Origin: CAVPTL01 sp963794415
GTDB lineage: Bacteria > Actinomycetota > Thermoleophilia > Gaiellales > JAICJC01
Assembly: GCA_963794415.1 (NCBI GenBank)
Contig: CAWCDI010000001.1
Coordinates: forward strand, 372,001-436,000
DNA length: 64,000 nucleotides
Direction of reading: 5' to 3'
In this document: one piece after another, positions 50,826 through 59,114 of the stretch
Position numbering within the stretch: the first letter of the stretch is position 1
Layout of the letters: the number at the start of each line of letters is the position of its first letter
Notes under the pieces: generated by a model
The model's database searches: none
The model's input: the letters and a program-made list of their open reading frames with translations, nothing else
Told to the model about the DNA's origin: nothing
Program-made: the position numbers and the translations under genes

Positions 50826-52649
50826 ATGAGCACCGTCGAAGACGCCATCACCGAAGCAGACCGGGTCCGCTGGGACCTCACGCCGATCGAGCCCGACGGC
50901 CCCGCCGCGCGCACCGATCTGGATCAGCTCCTGAGTGCCGCCAGGGAGTTCGCCGAGGCCTATCGCGGCCGCGTCGCGGCGCTCACCGCCGATGAGATGC
51001 TCGCAGCGCTCGACGCCAACGGCAGCCTCGACGACCTGGGCTCGCGGGCGGCGTCCTACATCTCGCTGCGGCTGGCCGTGGACAGCGACGACGCCGAGGC
51101 GCGCGACCTCTCGGCCTACCTCGCGAAGGTCGGCGCCGAGGCCGGCAACCTGGTCGAGTTCTTCAACCTGGAGTGGCTCGAGCTGGATGACGACGCTGCC
51201 GCCGCGATCTACGACGACCCGGCGCTCGAGGCGTATCGCTACTACCTCATCTCGCTGCGAAAGATGAAGCCCTACGCGCTCTCCGAGAAGGAGGAGCAGG
51301 TGCTGAACACGGTGCGCGAGTCGTCCAGCTCGGCGTGGCAGTCGCTCCACGGGCGCACGCTCTCGACGGTCTCGATCCCGTTCAGCGCCACTGACGGCGA
51401 CGAGCCCACCGAGCACACCATCGACGCGATGCTCGCCTACATGCGCGACGCGCGGCCGCAGGTGCGAAAGGCCGCCTACGACACGCTCTTCACGGCGCTC
51501 GAGCCGCACGCCGACGTGCTGGCCCGCTGCTACGACGCGCTGGTCGCCAACCGGCTCGCGGTCGATTCGCTGCGCGGCATCGAGAACCCCATGCTGCAGG
51601 CCAACCTCTCGAACGACCTCTCCACCGCGTGCGTCGACAACCTGATCGAGGCCACCACGCGGTTCTATCCGCTGGCGCAGCGCTACTGGCGCGCGAAGGC
51701 AACGGCGCTGGGAATCGAGCGGCCGCTCCTGTCCGACCAGTACGCGCCGATGGGGGAGGGCCGCGACCAGACGTTCACTGATGCCGTGAAGGTGGTGGAC
51801 GAGAGCTTCACGGCCTTCGATCCGGAGTTCGGGGAGATGGCGCGGGGATTCCTGGATCAAAACCGCATCGACGCAGGGCCGAGGCCCGGCAAGCGCGGGG
51901 GAGCCTTCTGCGCGTCGGTCGCCCACGATCTCGAGCCCTACATCATGCTGAACTTCACGGGCAAGGCGCGTGACGCGGTGACGCTTGCGCACGAGCTCGG
52001 GCACGGCCTTCACTTCATCAAGACCACGCAGCAGCAGAACGTGCTCTCGTCACAGCCGGGCATGGCCATCTGCGAGATCCCCTCGACGTTTGCGCAGTAC
52101 ATCCTCGAGGAGACGCTGGTCGCGACCGAGACCGACCCGGTCAACCGCGTCGCCCTCCTTGCCGCGAGCATCGAGGACGCCTTTGCATCGATCTTCCGCC
52201 AGATCATGATGGCGCGGTACGAGCGGCGCGCCTACGAGGCCCGGGCCCGCTCCGAGACGCTCACCGCCGAGCGGCTGTGCGAGTTCTGGCTCGAGGAGAA
52301 TCGGCTGCAGTACGGCGACGCGCTCGAGCTGCCCGAGGGCTACCAGTACGGCTGGGCCTACATCCCGCACTTCATCGGCACCCGGTTCTACACGTACTCC
52401 TACTCGTTCGCCCACCTCTCGGCGTTCGCGCTGCGGGCAAAGATGCAGGAGGACAAGGCCGCGTTCGTGCCGCTCTACATGGACTTTCTCAGCGCCGGGG
52501 CGTCGCGAAGCGCGAACGACCTGCTGATGGCGTTCGGGCTCGATCTGGACGATCCGTCGGTGTGGGACGGCGCGTTCGCCGTGCTCGAGGCCGAGATCGC
52601 CGAGGCGGAGGCTGCGTTCGAGCGCATCGCCGCCTCACGCGGCGCGTAG
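50826..52649 (+). CDS. pepF: M3-family oligoendopeptidase F, 607 aa
   Basis: Zinc metallopeptidase that cleaves short peptides in the cytoplasm. The zinc motif is VTLAHELGHGLHFIKTTQQQ (HExxH) with the third ligand in EIPSTFAQYILEETLV. Other family blocks: RWDLTPIEPDG (N-terminus), DARPQVRKAAYDTLFTALEP, SDQYAPMGEGRDQTFTDAVK, and FIGTRFYTYSYSFAHLSAFA near the C-terminus. No signal peptide. Normal length for PepF (about 600). The 3' end overlaps the convergent methyltransferase gene by 15 bases. Confidence 0.95.
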   Translation: MSTVEDAITEADRVRWDLTPIEPDGPAARTDLDQLLSAAREFAEAYRGRVAALTADEMLAALDANGSLDDLGSRAASYISLRLAVDSDDAEARDLSAYLAKVGAEAGNLVEFFNLEWLELDDDAAAAIYDDPALEAYRYYLISLRKMKPYALSEKEEQVLNTVRESSSSAWQSLHGRTLSTVSIPFSATDGDEPTEHTIDAMLAYMRDARPQVRKAAYDTLFTALEPHADVLARCYDALVANRLAVDSLRGIENPMLQANLSNDLSTACVDNLIEATTRFYPLAQRYWRAKATALGIERPLLSDQYAPMGEGRDQTFTDAVKVVDESFTAFDPEFGEMARGFLDQNRIDAGPRPGKRGGAFCASVAHDLEPYIMLNFTGKARDAVTLAHELGHGLHFIKTTQQQNVLSSQPGMAICEIPSTFAQYILEETLVATETDPVNRVALLAASIEDAFASIFRQIMMARYERRAYEARARSETLTAERLCEFWLEENRLQYGDALELPEGYQYGWAYIPHFIGTRFYTYSYSFAHLSAFALRAKMQEDKAAFVPLYMDFLSAGASRSANDLLMAFGLDLDDPSVWDGAFAVLEAEIAEAEAAFERIAASRGA

Positions 52650-53408
52650 ACGGCTCCACGCGATGCGGGTGCGGTACCTCACCGCGAAGGTGGTCTCGCC
52701 GCTCGCCGCGAGGTTCTGGCGGATGTGGGCCCGCACGTCGGCCAGGAGCTTTGCCCGCTGCTCGGCCGGGAGGATGGCTGCGGCGCTCATCGACCCGACG
52801 CGCGCCGCGTACTGATCGACGGTGTTTCGGATCTCCCAGTCGAACGTCTCCTGGGTGAGCTCGCCGAAGAGCCCGCTCTCGGCAAAGATCTGCGGCCACT
52901 CGCTGCTGCGCGATACCGACCCGCCCGGCCGGCCAGCGTCGATCACGGCCTCGACGCCGTCGTGCCATGGGCCCTGCTCCCTGGACTCGGGGTTTCCCAG
53001 GAGCGCGACGCCGCCGCCTGCGACCAGCACGCGGGCGATCTCGCGCAGTGCGGGCTGGGCGTCGAACCAGTGGAAGGCCGAGCCAACGACCACCACGTCC
53101 TGCGAGCTGTCGGCGATGGGGATCGCCTCGGCGCGGCCGTCGATCGCGGTCACGCTGGGCGCGGTTGCGATCAGCCGCGCGCGCATCTGCGGCAGCGGCT
53201 CGACCGCGGTGATCGTCGCGCCGGTGGGCACCAGCGGCCGCGTGAGCTTGCCCGACCCTGCGGCGAGATCCAGAAGGTGCGTGTCGGGGCGGATCCCGAA
53301 GATCTCCACGAGGCGGTCGATCGCGGCCGGCGCGTAGCCTGCCCGGCCCTGCTCGTACTCCTCCACGACCACATCGAAGCTCGCCGCTCGGGCGCTGTGC
53401 GTGTCCAT
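52635..53408 (-). CDS. Class I SAM-dependent methyltransferase, 257 aa
   Basis: Methyltransferase of the UbiE-like/Methyltransf_11 group: FDVVVEEYEQGRAGYAPAAI, LLDLAAGSGKLTRPLVPTGA (motif I), VTAIDGRAEAIPIADSSQDV (motif II/III), VVVGSAFHWFDAQPALREIA and RVLVAGGGVALLGNPESREQ. FHWFD is typical of a subgroup of small-molecule methyltransferases, substrates unknown. ATG 53408 gives MDTHSARAASFDVV; the frame continues upstream without protein character. Divergent from the lipoprotein gene 63 bases away. Confidence 0.92.
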   Translation of the reverse strand: MDTHSARAASFDVVVEEYEQGRAGYAPAAIDRLVEIFGIRPDTHLLDLAAGSGKLTRPLVPTGATITAVEPLPQMRARLIATAPSVTAIDGRAEAIPIADSSQDVVVVGSAFHWFDAQPALREIARVLVAGGGVALLGNPESREQGPWHDGVEAVIDAGRPGGSVSRSSEWPQIFAESGLFGELTQETFDWEIRNTVDQYAARVGSMSAAAILPAEQRAKLLADVRAHIRQNLAASGETTFAVRYRTRIAWSRLRAA

Positions 53409-53471
53409 GCCCGGCACTCTACTTTGGCTCCTCCAACGCGTCCCACATGTCCCCTCGCAATACTGTGGGCC

Positions 53472-54524
53472 ATGCCCAAACGATTTCTCCCCCTCGCATC
53501 GCTCGTCGTCATCGCCCTGGCAGCCGCCGCATGTGGCAGCTCGTCGTCCGGCAGCTCCACGAGCCTCTCCGACGGCGACGTCGCCGTCGTCAACGGCCAG
53601 CACATCACCAAGGATCAGCTCGACGCCGAGATCAAGCTCGCCGAGTCGCAGATCAAGGGCAGCGGCAAGGCTGTACCCAAGACCGGCACCGCCGCGTACA
53701 AGACCACCGTGATCGAGCCCTCGCTCCAGCAGCTGGTGCAGAACGCCGAGGTCGAGCAGCTCGCCACCAAGCTCAAGGTCAGCGTGTCGGATGCAGACAT
53801 CGCGTCGGCCCAGAGCAACCTCGTCGCCCAGAACTACGGCGGCGACCAGGCCAAGTTCCAGGCGGCGGCAAAGAAGCTCGGGTACACGCCCGAGTCGCTC
53901 AAGGATTTCTTCCGGCTGGGCCTGATGCAGAACAAGATCAAGGCCGCCGTCGACAAGCAGGTCGCGCTCACGCCGGCCCAGCTCTCGGCCGCCTACAAGA
54001 AGCAGGCAAGCGCATTCGGCGACGCGCGAAACGTGCACTACGTGCTGTGGCCGTCGAAGGCCGCTGCGCAGACTGCGCTCGCCAAGCTCAACTCCGGCAC
54101 CGCCGAGGCGCAGGCAGTCTCCGGGGCGATCGACGCCGATTCGCTGCACGGAAGCGCGCCGTTCACGGCCGAGTCCGCGCCCGGGCTGATGGACTCCAAC
54201 TTCCAGCAGGCGGCGTTCAGCCTCCCGCAGGGCACGTGGGCTGCCGTCCCCGTGAGCAAGTCCTACGCCAAGGCGAGCCTCGCCGGCAAGTGCAAGCCCT
54301 CCTGCTACTTCCTGATCAACCCCACGGGCGCGGTCGCAAAGGCCGGCACGCCCGCGGCCGAGAAGCTGCTGCACTCGCAGATCCTGGACAAGCTCGGCAC
54401 GAGCGCCAGCACGGCTGCGAAGGAGACCGCCAGGTTCACGGCGCTCCTGGCCCCCATCAAGAAGAACATCAAGTACGCCTCGGGCTACGCGCCGCCGGCC
54501 GGCACCGCGGCGACCACCGGCTAG
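53472..54524 (+). CDS. SurA/PrsA-like foldase lipoprotein, 350 aa
   Basis: Lipoprotein signal LPLASLVVIALAAAACGSSS (lipobox AAAC). The N-terminal SurA_N-type helices follow: VAVVNGQHITKDQLDAEIKL, QQLVQNAEVEQLATKLKVSV, SDADIASAQSNLVAQNYGGD and FFRLGLMQNKIKAAVDKQVA. The segment KKQASAFGDARNVHYVLWPS leads into a parvulin-like domain (SLPQGTWAAVPVSKSYAKAS). The rotamase part looks incomplete in its catalytic strand, so it may act as a chaperone rather than as an isomerase. It would act on the outer face of the membrane. TAG is shared with the convergent HxlR gene. Confidence 0.87.
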   Translation: MPKRFLPLASLVVIALAAAACGSSSSGSSTSLSDGDVAVVNGQHITKDQLDAEIKLAESQIKGSGKAVPKTGTAAYKTTVIEPSLQQLVQNAEVEQLATKLKVSVSDADIASAQSNLVAQNYGGDQAKFQAAAKKLGYTPESLKDFFRLGLMQNKIKAAVDKQVALTPAQLSAAYKKQASAFGDARNVHYVLWPSKAAAQTALAKLNSGTAEAQAVSGAIDADSLHGSAPFTAESAPGLMDSNFQQAAFSLPQGTWAAVPVSKSYAKASLAGKCKPSCYFLINPTGAVAKAGTPAAEKLLHSQILDKLGTSASTAAKETARFTALLAPIKKNIKYASGYAPPAGTAATTG

Positions 54525-55009
54525 AGCTCCGCGGTCGCGACCAGCTCCACGTCGCCCGGCTCCACCGCATGACCGTCCGCGCAGCGCACCTCGGCACCGA
54601 TCCTGGCTCCACAGGCTCGGTGCCGTAGCTGCACTGTGGGCTGCTCGCCTGCGATCCAGCGGTCGCCCCACTGGGTGAGCGCCACGAGGACGGGGAAGAG
54701 CTCGCTGCCCTTCTCGGTCAGCACGTAGCCGTCGCGCGTGCGCTTGCCGGGCTCGCGGTAGGGCTCGCGCGCCAGCAGGCCGTGCTCGACCATCTCGCGC
54801 AGGCGCGCGGCGGCGATGGGCTCGCTCACGCCGGCGTTTCGCGCGAGGTCGTCGAAGCGCGTGGCGCCGTAGAACGCCTCGCGGAGGAGCAGGAATGACG
54901 ATCGCGCGCTGATCACCTCGAGGGTTGCGGCAATCGAGCAGCCGTCGGCGACCCAGCTCGCGCGGTCGGCGAGCGAGCCGCCGAGGGTGACTGTGGGGTG
55001 AGAGCTCAT
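54521..55009 (-). CDS. HxlR-family transcriptional regulator, 162 aa
   Basis: HxlR-type winged helix: CSIAATLEVISARSSFLLLR, EAFYGATRFDDLARNAGVSE, PIAAARLREMVEHGLLAREP and KRTRDGYVLTEKGSELFPVL. The last 45 residues carry a cysteine pair (HRACGARIGAEVRCADGHAV), a small zinc-ribbon-like tail seen in part of the family; C-terminal cysteines might sense redox state or metal. Divergent from the SDR gene at 55095, with two inverted repeats of the same geometry between the starts. It is the likely repressor of that gene and of itself. Confidence 0.93.
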   Translation of the reverse strand: MSSHPTVTLGGSLADRASWVADGCSIAATLEVISARSSFLLLREAFYGATRFDDLARNAGVSEPIAAARLREMVEHGLLAREPYREPGKRTRDGYVLTEKGSELFPVLVALTQWGDRWIAGEQPTVQLRHRACGARIGAEVRCADGHAVEPGDVELVATAEL

Positions 55010-55021
55010 GGCGGCATGATA

Positions 55022-55047
55022 GCTGACTAAGCATCGAAGAAGTCAGC
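55022..55047. promoter_or_regulatory. HxlR operator candidate 1
   Basis: GCTGACT, 12 bases, AGTCAGC: perfect 7-base arms, 12 bases from the regulator's start codon. The 12-base spacer and arm sequence are repeated in the second site 38 bases away (centre to centre). Confidence 0.75.
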
Positions 55048-55059
55048 GTGCTATCGTCA

Positions 55060-55085
55060 CCTGACTTCATCAAACCTTAGTCAGG
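55060..55085. promoter_or_regulatory. HxlR operator candidate 2
   Basis: CCTGACT, 12 bases, AGTCAGG: same 7-12-7 geometry as the site at 55022, sharing CTGACT/AGTCAG. It ends 9 bases before the SDR start codon, overlapping its ribosome-binding region and probably the promoter's downstream part. Confidence 0.75.
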
Positions 55086-55094
55086 GAGATCGTC

Positions 55095-55805
55095 ATGCAG
55101 ATCGAACACTCAGTCGCCCTCGTGACCGGCGCCAACCGCGGCCTCGGAAAGGCCTTCGTCAACGAGCTGCTCGACCGCGGCGCCGCGAAGGTCTACGCAG
55201 CCGCGCGCAACCCCGCCTCGGTGGAGCTCACCGACGCGCGCATCGTGCCGGTCGAGCTCGACGTGACCAGTCCCGAGCAGATCGCCGCCGCAGCGGCCTC
55301 GATCTCCGATCTCACGCTGCTCGTGAACAACGCCGGCGTGGGACATCCCGGATCGCTCCTCGCCGACGGCGCGGTGGAGGGGGCGCGGGCGGACTTCGAG
55401 ACCAACGTGCTGGGCGTGCTGGCCGTCACCGGGGCGTTCGCGCCGCAGCTCGGCGAGAACGGCGGCGGAGCGGTGGTGAACATGCTCTCGGTGCTGTCGT
55501 TTCTCACCATCCCGCACCTTGGCGGGTACGCGGCGTCGAAGTCGGCTGCCTGGTCGATCACCAACGGCCTTCGCATCGCGCTTGCCGAGCAGGGCACGCA
55601 GGTGGTGGGCGTGCACGCCGGCTACATCGACACCGACCTCGCCGCGGGCATCGACGACCCCAAGCTCGATCCCGCGGACGTTGCCGTCGCGACGTTCGAC
55701 GGCGTGGAGGAGGGCAGCATCGAGGTGCTGGTGGACGAGCTCTCCCAGCAGGTGAAGGGCGGCCTCTCGGCCCACCCGACGGCGCTCTACCCGGCCCTCG
55801 CGTAA
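55095..55805 (+). CDS. Short-chain dehydrogenase/reductase, 236 aa
   Basis: SDR of the CsgA/sniffer-like group: VALVTGANRGLGKAFVNELL (TGxxxGLG), VYAAARNPASVELTDARIVP, LLVNNAGVGHPGSLLADG, VVNMLSVLSFLTIPHLGGYA (serine) and YAASKSAAWSITNGLRIALA (YxxxK). VHAGYIDTDLAAGIDDPKLD is the usual C-terminal substrate segment. Divergent HxlR gene plus paired operators imply induction by a ligand or quinone-like stress, as for many HxlR-SDR pairs (inference). Confidence 0.93.
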   Translation: MQIEHSVALVTGANRGLGKAFVNELLDRGAAKVYAAARNPASVELTDARIVPVELDVTSPEQIAAAAASISDLTLLVNNAGVGHPGSLLADGAVEGARADFETNVLGVLAVTGAFAPQLGENGGGAVVNMLSVLSFLTIPHLGGYAASKSAAWSITNGLRIALAEQGTQVVGVHAGYIDTDLAAGIDDPKLDPADVAVATFDGVEEGSIEVLVDELSQQVKGGLSAHPTALYPALA

Positions 55806-55871
55806 AGGGGCATCCGGGAATCATCTATCCGGGGGAGCGGAAACCCGCCCCCCGGTGACGATGACCTCGGC

Positions 55872-56861
55872 GTGCTGGTCATCTCGGTCGACGCCGCAAG
55901 CCCCTGCTCCGATGCGCAGACCCGAGCCGCGGCCATCGCGACATCCACGCCGTTCTGCTCGGTCTCCGCGGCCGCGCCGCTGGCGCAGCCCGGCGACCGG
56001 ATCGTGGTGTCGCCCGGCACGTATGCCGGCACGGTCTCGATCCCTTCGGGTGCTCCCGGCGACCCGGTGACGCTGACCGCCTCGGCGCCCGGGGTGGTCC
56101 TGGACGCCCACGGTGCGTCGCTGGCACTCAAGATCAACGCCGCCCACGACGTGGTCGTCAGGGGGCTCGCGATCCGCGGCGGGCTGGATCAGGCGGTGTG
56201 GGTGGGGGAGAGCACGCGGATCACGCTCGACCACGTCGAGATCTTCAAGAGCCACGGCCCGGGGCTGCACGTGCACGACTCGTCTCTGGTGCACCTCACC
56301 AGCTCCACGGTCGATCGAAACGCCCTTGCCGGCATCTACGAGACGGGCGCGGACAAGAGCTCGCTCTACCGCGACGACCGGGTGATCCTGAACGGCCACG
56401 ATCCGGAGGTGTGGCACGGGAGCGGCATCGAGGTCTCGGGCTGGCGGACGACCGTCAGCGGCTGCACCATCGTCGGGAACGGCTCGAGCGCGCTCTACGA
56501 GCACGGCGTATACGTCGCGGCGGGCGCCAGCCGCTGGCTGATCACGCAGACGACCATCGCGGCGAGCTCGGGCGCCGACGTGAAGGCCCAGGGGTGGGGG
56601 AGCATCACGCGCTCGCACCTGGAGCCTGCGCACATCGGCCTCTGGTCGCAGGGCACGGTGAGCGTCGATCGCACGGCGATCGCGGGCCGGTTCGCCGTTG
56701 CGCTCGTGACACGGTCGGGCACCCTTCGCGTGACGCGCAGCCTGGTGTCGAACACGGCGCGGGCCGGCCGCTCGCTCTCGATCCGCGGCGGCCGCACGAC
56801 GCTCTCGCAGACGACCACCCACGGGCGGGTCGAGCGGACGGGCGGCCACCTCACCGGGTAG
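55872..56861 (+). CDS. Right-handed parallel beta-helix protein, 329 aa
   Basis: Pectate-lyase-like beta-helix: opening CSVSAAAPLAQPGDRIVVSP with GTYAGTVSIPSGAPGDPVTL, then coils VVVRGLAIRGGLDQAVWVGE, LDHVEIFKSHGPGLHVHDSS and LVHLTSSTVDRNALAGIYET, onward to RVTRSLVSNTARAGRSL. Such proteins are normally secreted polysaccharide-binding or -degrading proteins, and the opening ASPCSDAQTRAAA is what follows a signal peptide in relatives. Here GTG 55872 gives only nine residues (MLVISVDAA) before it, and upstream there is a protein-like but startless stretch. The signal sequence is missing, perhaps through mutation or another start. No catalytic residues recognised. Confidence 0.78.
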   Translation: MLVISVDAASPCSDAQTRAAAIATSTPFCSVSAAAPLAQPGDRIVVSPGTYAGTVSIPSGAPGDPVTLTASAPGVVLDAHGASLALKINAAHDVVVRGLAIRGGLDQAVWVGESTRITLDHVEIFKSHGPGLHVHDSSLVHLTSSTVDRNALAGIYETGADKSSLYRDDRVILNGHDPEVWHGSGIEVSGWRTTVSGCTIVGNGSSALYEHGVYVAAGASRWLITQTTIAASSGADVKAQGWGSITRSHLEPAHIGLWSQGTVSVDRTAIAGRFAVALVTRSGTLRVTRSLVSNTARAGRSLSIRGGRTTLSQTTTHGRVERTGGHLTG

Positions 56862-57239
56862 CTACGCCGCGGCGATCCAGGTCTTCGCTGCCTCGAGCTC
56901 GTCGGCCCCGAACATCCGCAGCTCTCCCGGCGTCAGCCAGCCGAACGCGCTCACGCCGCGCCGCAGCCACTCGTTGTCGGAGACCAGGGCGATCCGCCCC
57001 CAGCTGTGGAGATGGGTGAGCCCGAACGAGCCCGCGGCCTTCGTGTCTTCCCAGATCGCGCCCAGATCCATCCCCGTGAAGTCCGGGGTCGTCGTGAAGA
57101 GCACGTTGAGGCGCTCACCGGCGGCGAGCCGCTCGCGCACGGGCTGGGTCACGTAGGTGCGGTACTCGGCTGCGGTGATGGTGCCGCCGGCGCGCAGCCC
57201 GAGGGTGTGAGGCGGCATGTCGGGGAGCGTTTCGATCAT
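56862..57239 (-). CDS. SpoIIAA-like (STAS-type) protein, 125 aa
   Basis: STAS/SpoIIAA-like single domain: LRAGGTITAAEYRTYVTQPV, LNVLFTTTPDFTGMDLGAIW, SFGLTHLHSWGRIALVSDNE and WLTPGELRMFGADELEAAKT. This group (SpoIIAA_like) is widespread and uncharacterised; it is not accompanied by an anti-sigma factor kinase here. ATG 57239 gives MIETLPDMPP. The stop follows the TAG of the beta-helix gene with no gap (TAG then CTA). Start is divergent from the gene at 57271. Confidence 0.88.
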   Translation of the reverse strand: MIETLPDMPPHTLGLRAGGTITAAEYRTYVTQPVRERLAAGERLNVLFTTTPDFTGMDLGAIWEDTKAAGSFGLTHLHSWGRIALVSDNEWLRRGVSAFGWLTPGELRMFGADELEAAKTWIAAA

Positions 57240-57270
57240 GTCCCGAGGATACCCCGGTAGGCTCCCGGGG

Positions 57271-57915
57271 GTGAGCGACCAGCCCAGCTCGAACTCCGGT
57301 TTGTCCCTCTGGAGGCGAAGGCCGCGGCTCGTGCTGGCGGTGGGCACCGCCGCGGCGATCGTGGTCTTCGCCGGCGTCGTGCTGAGCGTGAACGCCCTCA
57401 GCGGATCGCCCGCATCACCCACCGCGTTCACGGGCAACCCGTTCTCGCAGAAGGGCTTCGAGGCGGCCGGAGATCACGTGATCGATGCCTGGAACGGCTC
57501 GGACGGCGTCGAGCTGAAGCCGCGTCCCGGCGCGTGGCTTGCGATCGGCTTCGAGCTGCGAAACCGCACCGACGACCCCATCACGATCACGGCCGTGCGC
57601 GGCAGCGGCGGTGCCGTCAGCCTGGCCGGCGTCCACCTGCGCCGCTACGAGCCGGCAGCGGGTGACAGCCACGTGAGCGCGATCCGGCGGCCGTACAGCT
57701 CCACGGCGACCACCGCCTCCTACACCCTCGAGCCGGGCGCGTGGGTGGGCGTGCAGCTCGACTTCCGCCTCCCCGACGTCTGCCAGGGCCACCAGGCCGG
57801 CGACCGGCTGGTGAGCGACCGCACGGTCACGGTGGCCTACGTCCTCGCCGGGCACAGCGACACCCGCACGCTGCGCTCGGTCCCGCTCAGGATGACCGTG
57901 CCGGAGCGCTGCTGA
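57271..57915 (+). CDS. Membrane-anchored hypothetical protein, 214 aa
   Basis: A short cytoplasmic N-terminus with basic residues (LWRRRPRL) is followed by one TM segment (VLAVGTAAAIVVFAGVVLSV) and an exported domain of about 160 residues (AWLAIGFELRNRTDDPITIT, LEPGAWVGVQLDFRLPDV, VTVAYVLAGHSDTRTLRSVP), which is an all-beta, Ig-like or DUF4352-like module. GTG 57271 gives MSDQPSSNSG. The stop overlaps the next gene's ATG (TGATG), so it is coupled to the DUF1272 gene. Function unknown. Confidence 0.75.
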   Translation: MSDQPSSNSGLSLWRRRPRLVLAVGTAAAIVVFAGVVLSVNALSGSPASPTAFTGNPFSQKGFEAAGDHVIDAWNGSDGVELKPRPGAWLAIGFELRNRTDDPITITAVRGSGGAVSLAGVHLRRYEPAAGDSHVSAIRRPYSSTATTASYTLEPGAWVGVQLDFRLPDVCQGHQAGDRLVSDRTVTVAYVLAGHSDTRTLRSVPLRMTVPERC

Positions 57916-58220
57916 TGCTCGAGCTGCGGCCCAACTGCGAGCGCTGCGACATCGATCTGCCGCCGGCGGCAGACGCCCGCATCTGCAGCTACGAGTGCAC
58001 GTTCTGCGTGTCGTGCGCCGAGGGGGCGCTGCAGAACGTCTGCCCCAACTGCGGCGGTGGCTTCACGCCCCGGCCGATCCGCCCCGCCGCTGCATGGAGA
58101 GACGGCACAGGCCTCGGCAATCACCCCGCGGGCACCACCAGGCATCACCTGAATGCCACGCCGCAGGAGATCGCCGAGCTCACGGCCCGGCTCGCCGGCG
58201 TGCCACCGCCGGATCGCTGA
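57915..58220 (+). CDS. DUF1272 zinc-ribbon protein, 101 aa
   Basis: Matches the DUF1272 family: MLELRPNCERCDIDLPPAAD, ICSYECTFCVSCAEGALQNV, CPNCGGGFTPRPIRP. Eight cysteines in C-x2-C pairs can hold two zincs. No function is established. The C-terminal extra 30 residues (TTRHHLNATPQEIAELTARL) are not part of the core. It overlaps the upstream membrane-protein gene by one base and is followed by the rhodanese gene after 22 bases. Confidence 0.92.
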   Translation: MLELRPNCERCDIDLPPAADARICSYECTFCVSCAEGALQNVCPNCGGGFTPRPIRPAAAWRDGTGLGNHPAGTTRHHLNATPQEIAELTARLAGVPPPDR

Positions 58221-58242
58221 ACCGCGCGCTACCATCGCCGGC

Positions 58243-58632
58243 ATGAACATCGAACAGATGGTGGATTCGGCCCGCGATCAGCTCCAGCGCGTCGAGCCGG
58301 ACGAGGCCGCCCAGGCCGTTGCCGCAGGCGCCGTGATCGTCGATATCCGCATCGAGGAGCAGCAGCGCCGCGACGGCCTCCTGCCCGGTGCGGTCGTGGT
58401 CAACCGAAACGAGCTCGAGTGGGTCGTCGACCCCGACTCCGAGATGGCCGATCCGCGCATCACCGAGCGCACCGGCCCGCTCATCCTCATGTGCGACGCG
58501 GGCTGGGCATCGAGCCTGGCTGCAGTCATCCTGCACGAGCTCGGGCACGAGGATGCGACCGACATGATCGACGGATTCACCGGCTGGAAGCAGCGCGGCC
58601 TGCCCGTCGAGCCGCTGCCGCCGGGCTCGTAA
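58243..58632 (+). CDS. Rhodanese-like domain protein, 129 aa
   Basis: Single rhodanese domain with the strand order IVDIRIEEQQRRDGLLPGAV, VVNRNELEWVVDPDSEMADP and LILMCDAGWASSLAAVILHE, then IDGFTGWKQRGLPVEP. The catalytic cysteine is in MCDAGWASSL; the loop differs from the usual C-x4-R, as arginine is replaced by alanine, so sulfur transfer is possible but altered. It may instead be a rhodanese-like regulatory module. ATG 58243. Downstream neighbour is a membrane protein after 38 bases. Confidence 0.87.
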   Translation: MNIEQMVDSARDQLQRVEPDEAAQAVAAGAVIVDIRIEEQQRRDGLLPGAVVVNRNELEWVVDPDSEMADPRITERTGPLILMCDAGWASSLAAVILHELGHEDATDMIDGFTGWKQRGLPVEPLPPGS

Positions 58633-58670
58633 CAATCAAGGCGCGCCTCGCACGCGCCGATAACCGGATC

Positions 58671-59114
58671 ATGGTTCCGAGCATGACCCGAGCGGATGGC
58701 ACCGGCAGCCCGATCTGGGTGACGGTGATCGCCGCGCGCGTGATCGGCGGTGTCGCGGCCGGCATCCTCGGCGCCGCCGTGCCGGGCATCGCGATCCATG
58801 CCGTCATCGGCGCGATCGTCGCCGGTGCGGCGATCTATGCGCTGCTGCCCCGCATCTCGGGCCGCGCGGTGAGCCTCTTCCAGGCGATGCTCGCAGCCGC
58901 CAGCGGGTCGGTGGTCACGTTCCTGATGGCGACCTACGCCGACCACCGCACCCTTCACGCAGACTCCGGCACCGCCATCGTGCTCGTGGGCGCAGGCTCG
59001 CTCCTGGCGCTGCTCCTCAGCTGGATCATCAGCCTCGCGATCACGACGTTCATGGTGAGCGGCGCCTCGGCAGCGCTCGCCGGCGACGATCCCGGCGCTT
59101 CGCCCGTCCTCTAG
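58671..59114 (+). CDS. Small membrane protein, 147 aa
   Basis: Four hydrophobic helices: VTVIAARVIGGVAAGILGAA, AIHAVIGAIVAGAAIYALLP, FQAMLAAASGSVVTFLMATY and IVLVGAGSLLALLLSWIISL. I recognise no family. Either ATG 58671 or ATG 58683 may be the start. It follows the rhodanese gene in the same direction. Its TAG shares CTAG with the RCC1-repeat gene. Confidence 0.7.
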   Translation: MVPSMTRADGTGSPIWVTVIAARVIGGVAAGILGAAVPGIAIHAVIGAIVAGAAIYALLPRISGRAVSLFQAMLAAASGSVVTFLMATYADHRTLHADSGTAIVLVGAGSLLALLLSWIISLAITTFMVSGASAALAGDDPGASPVL

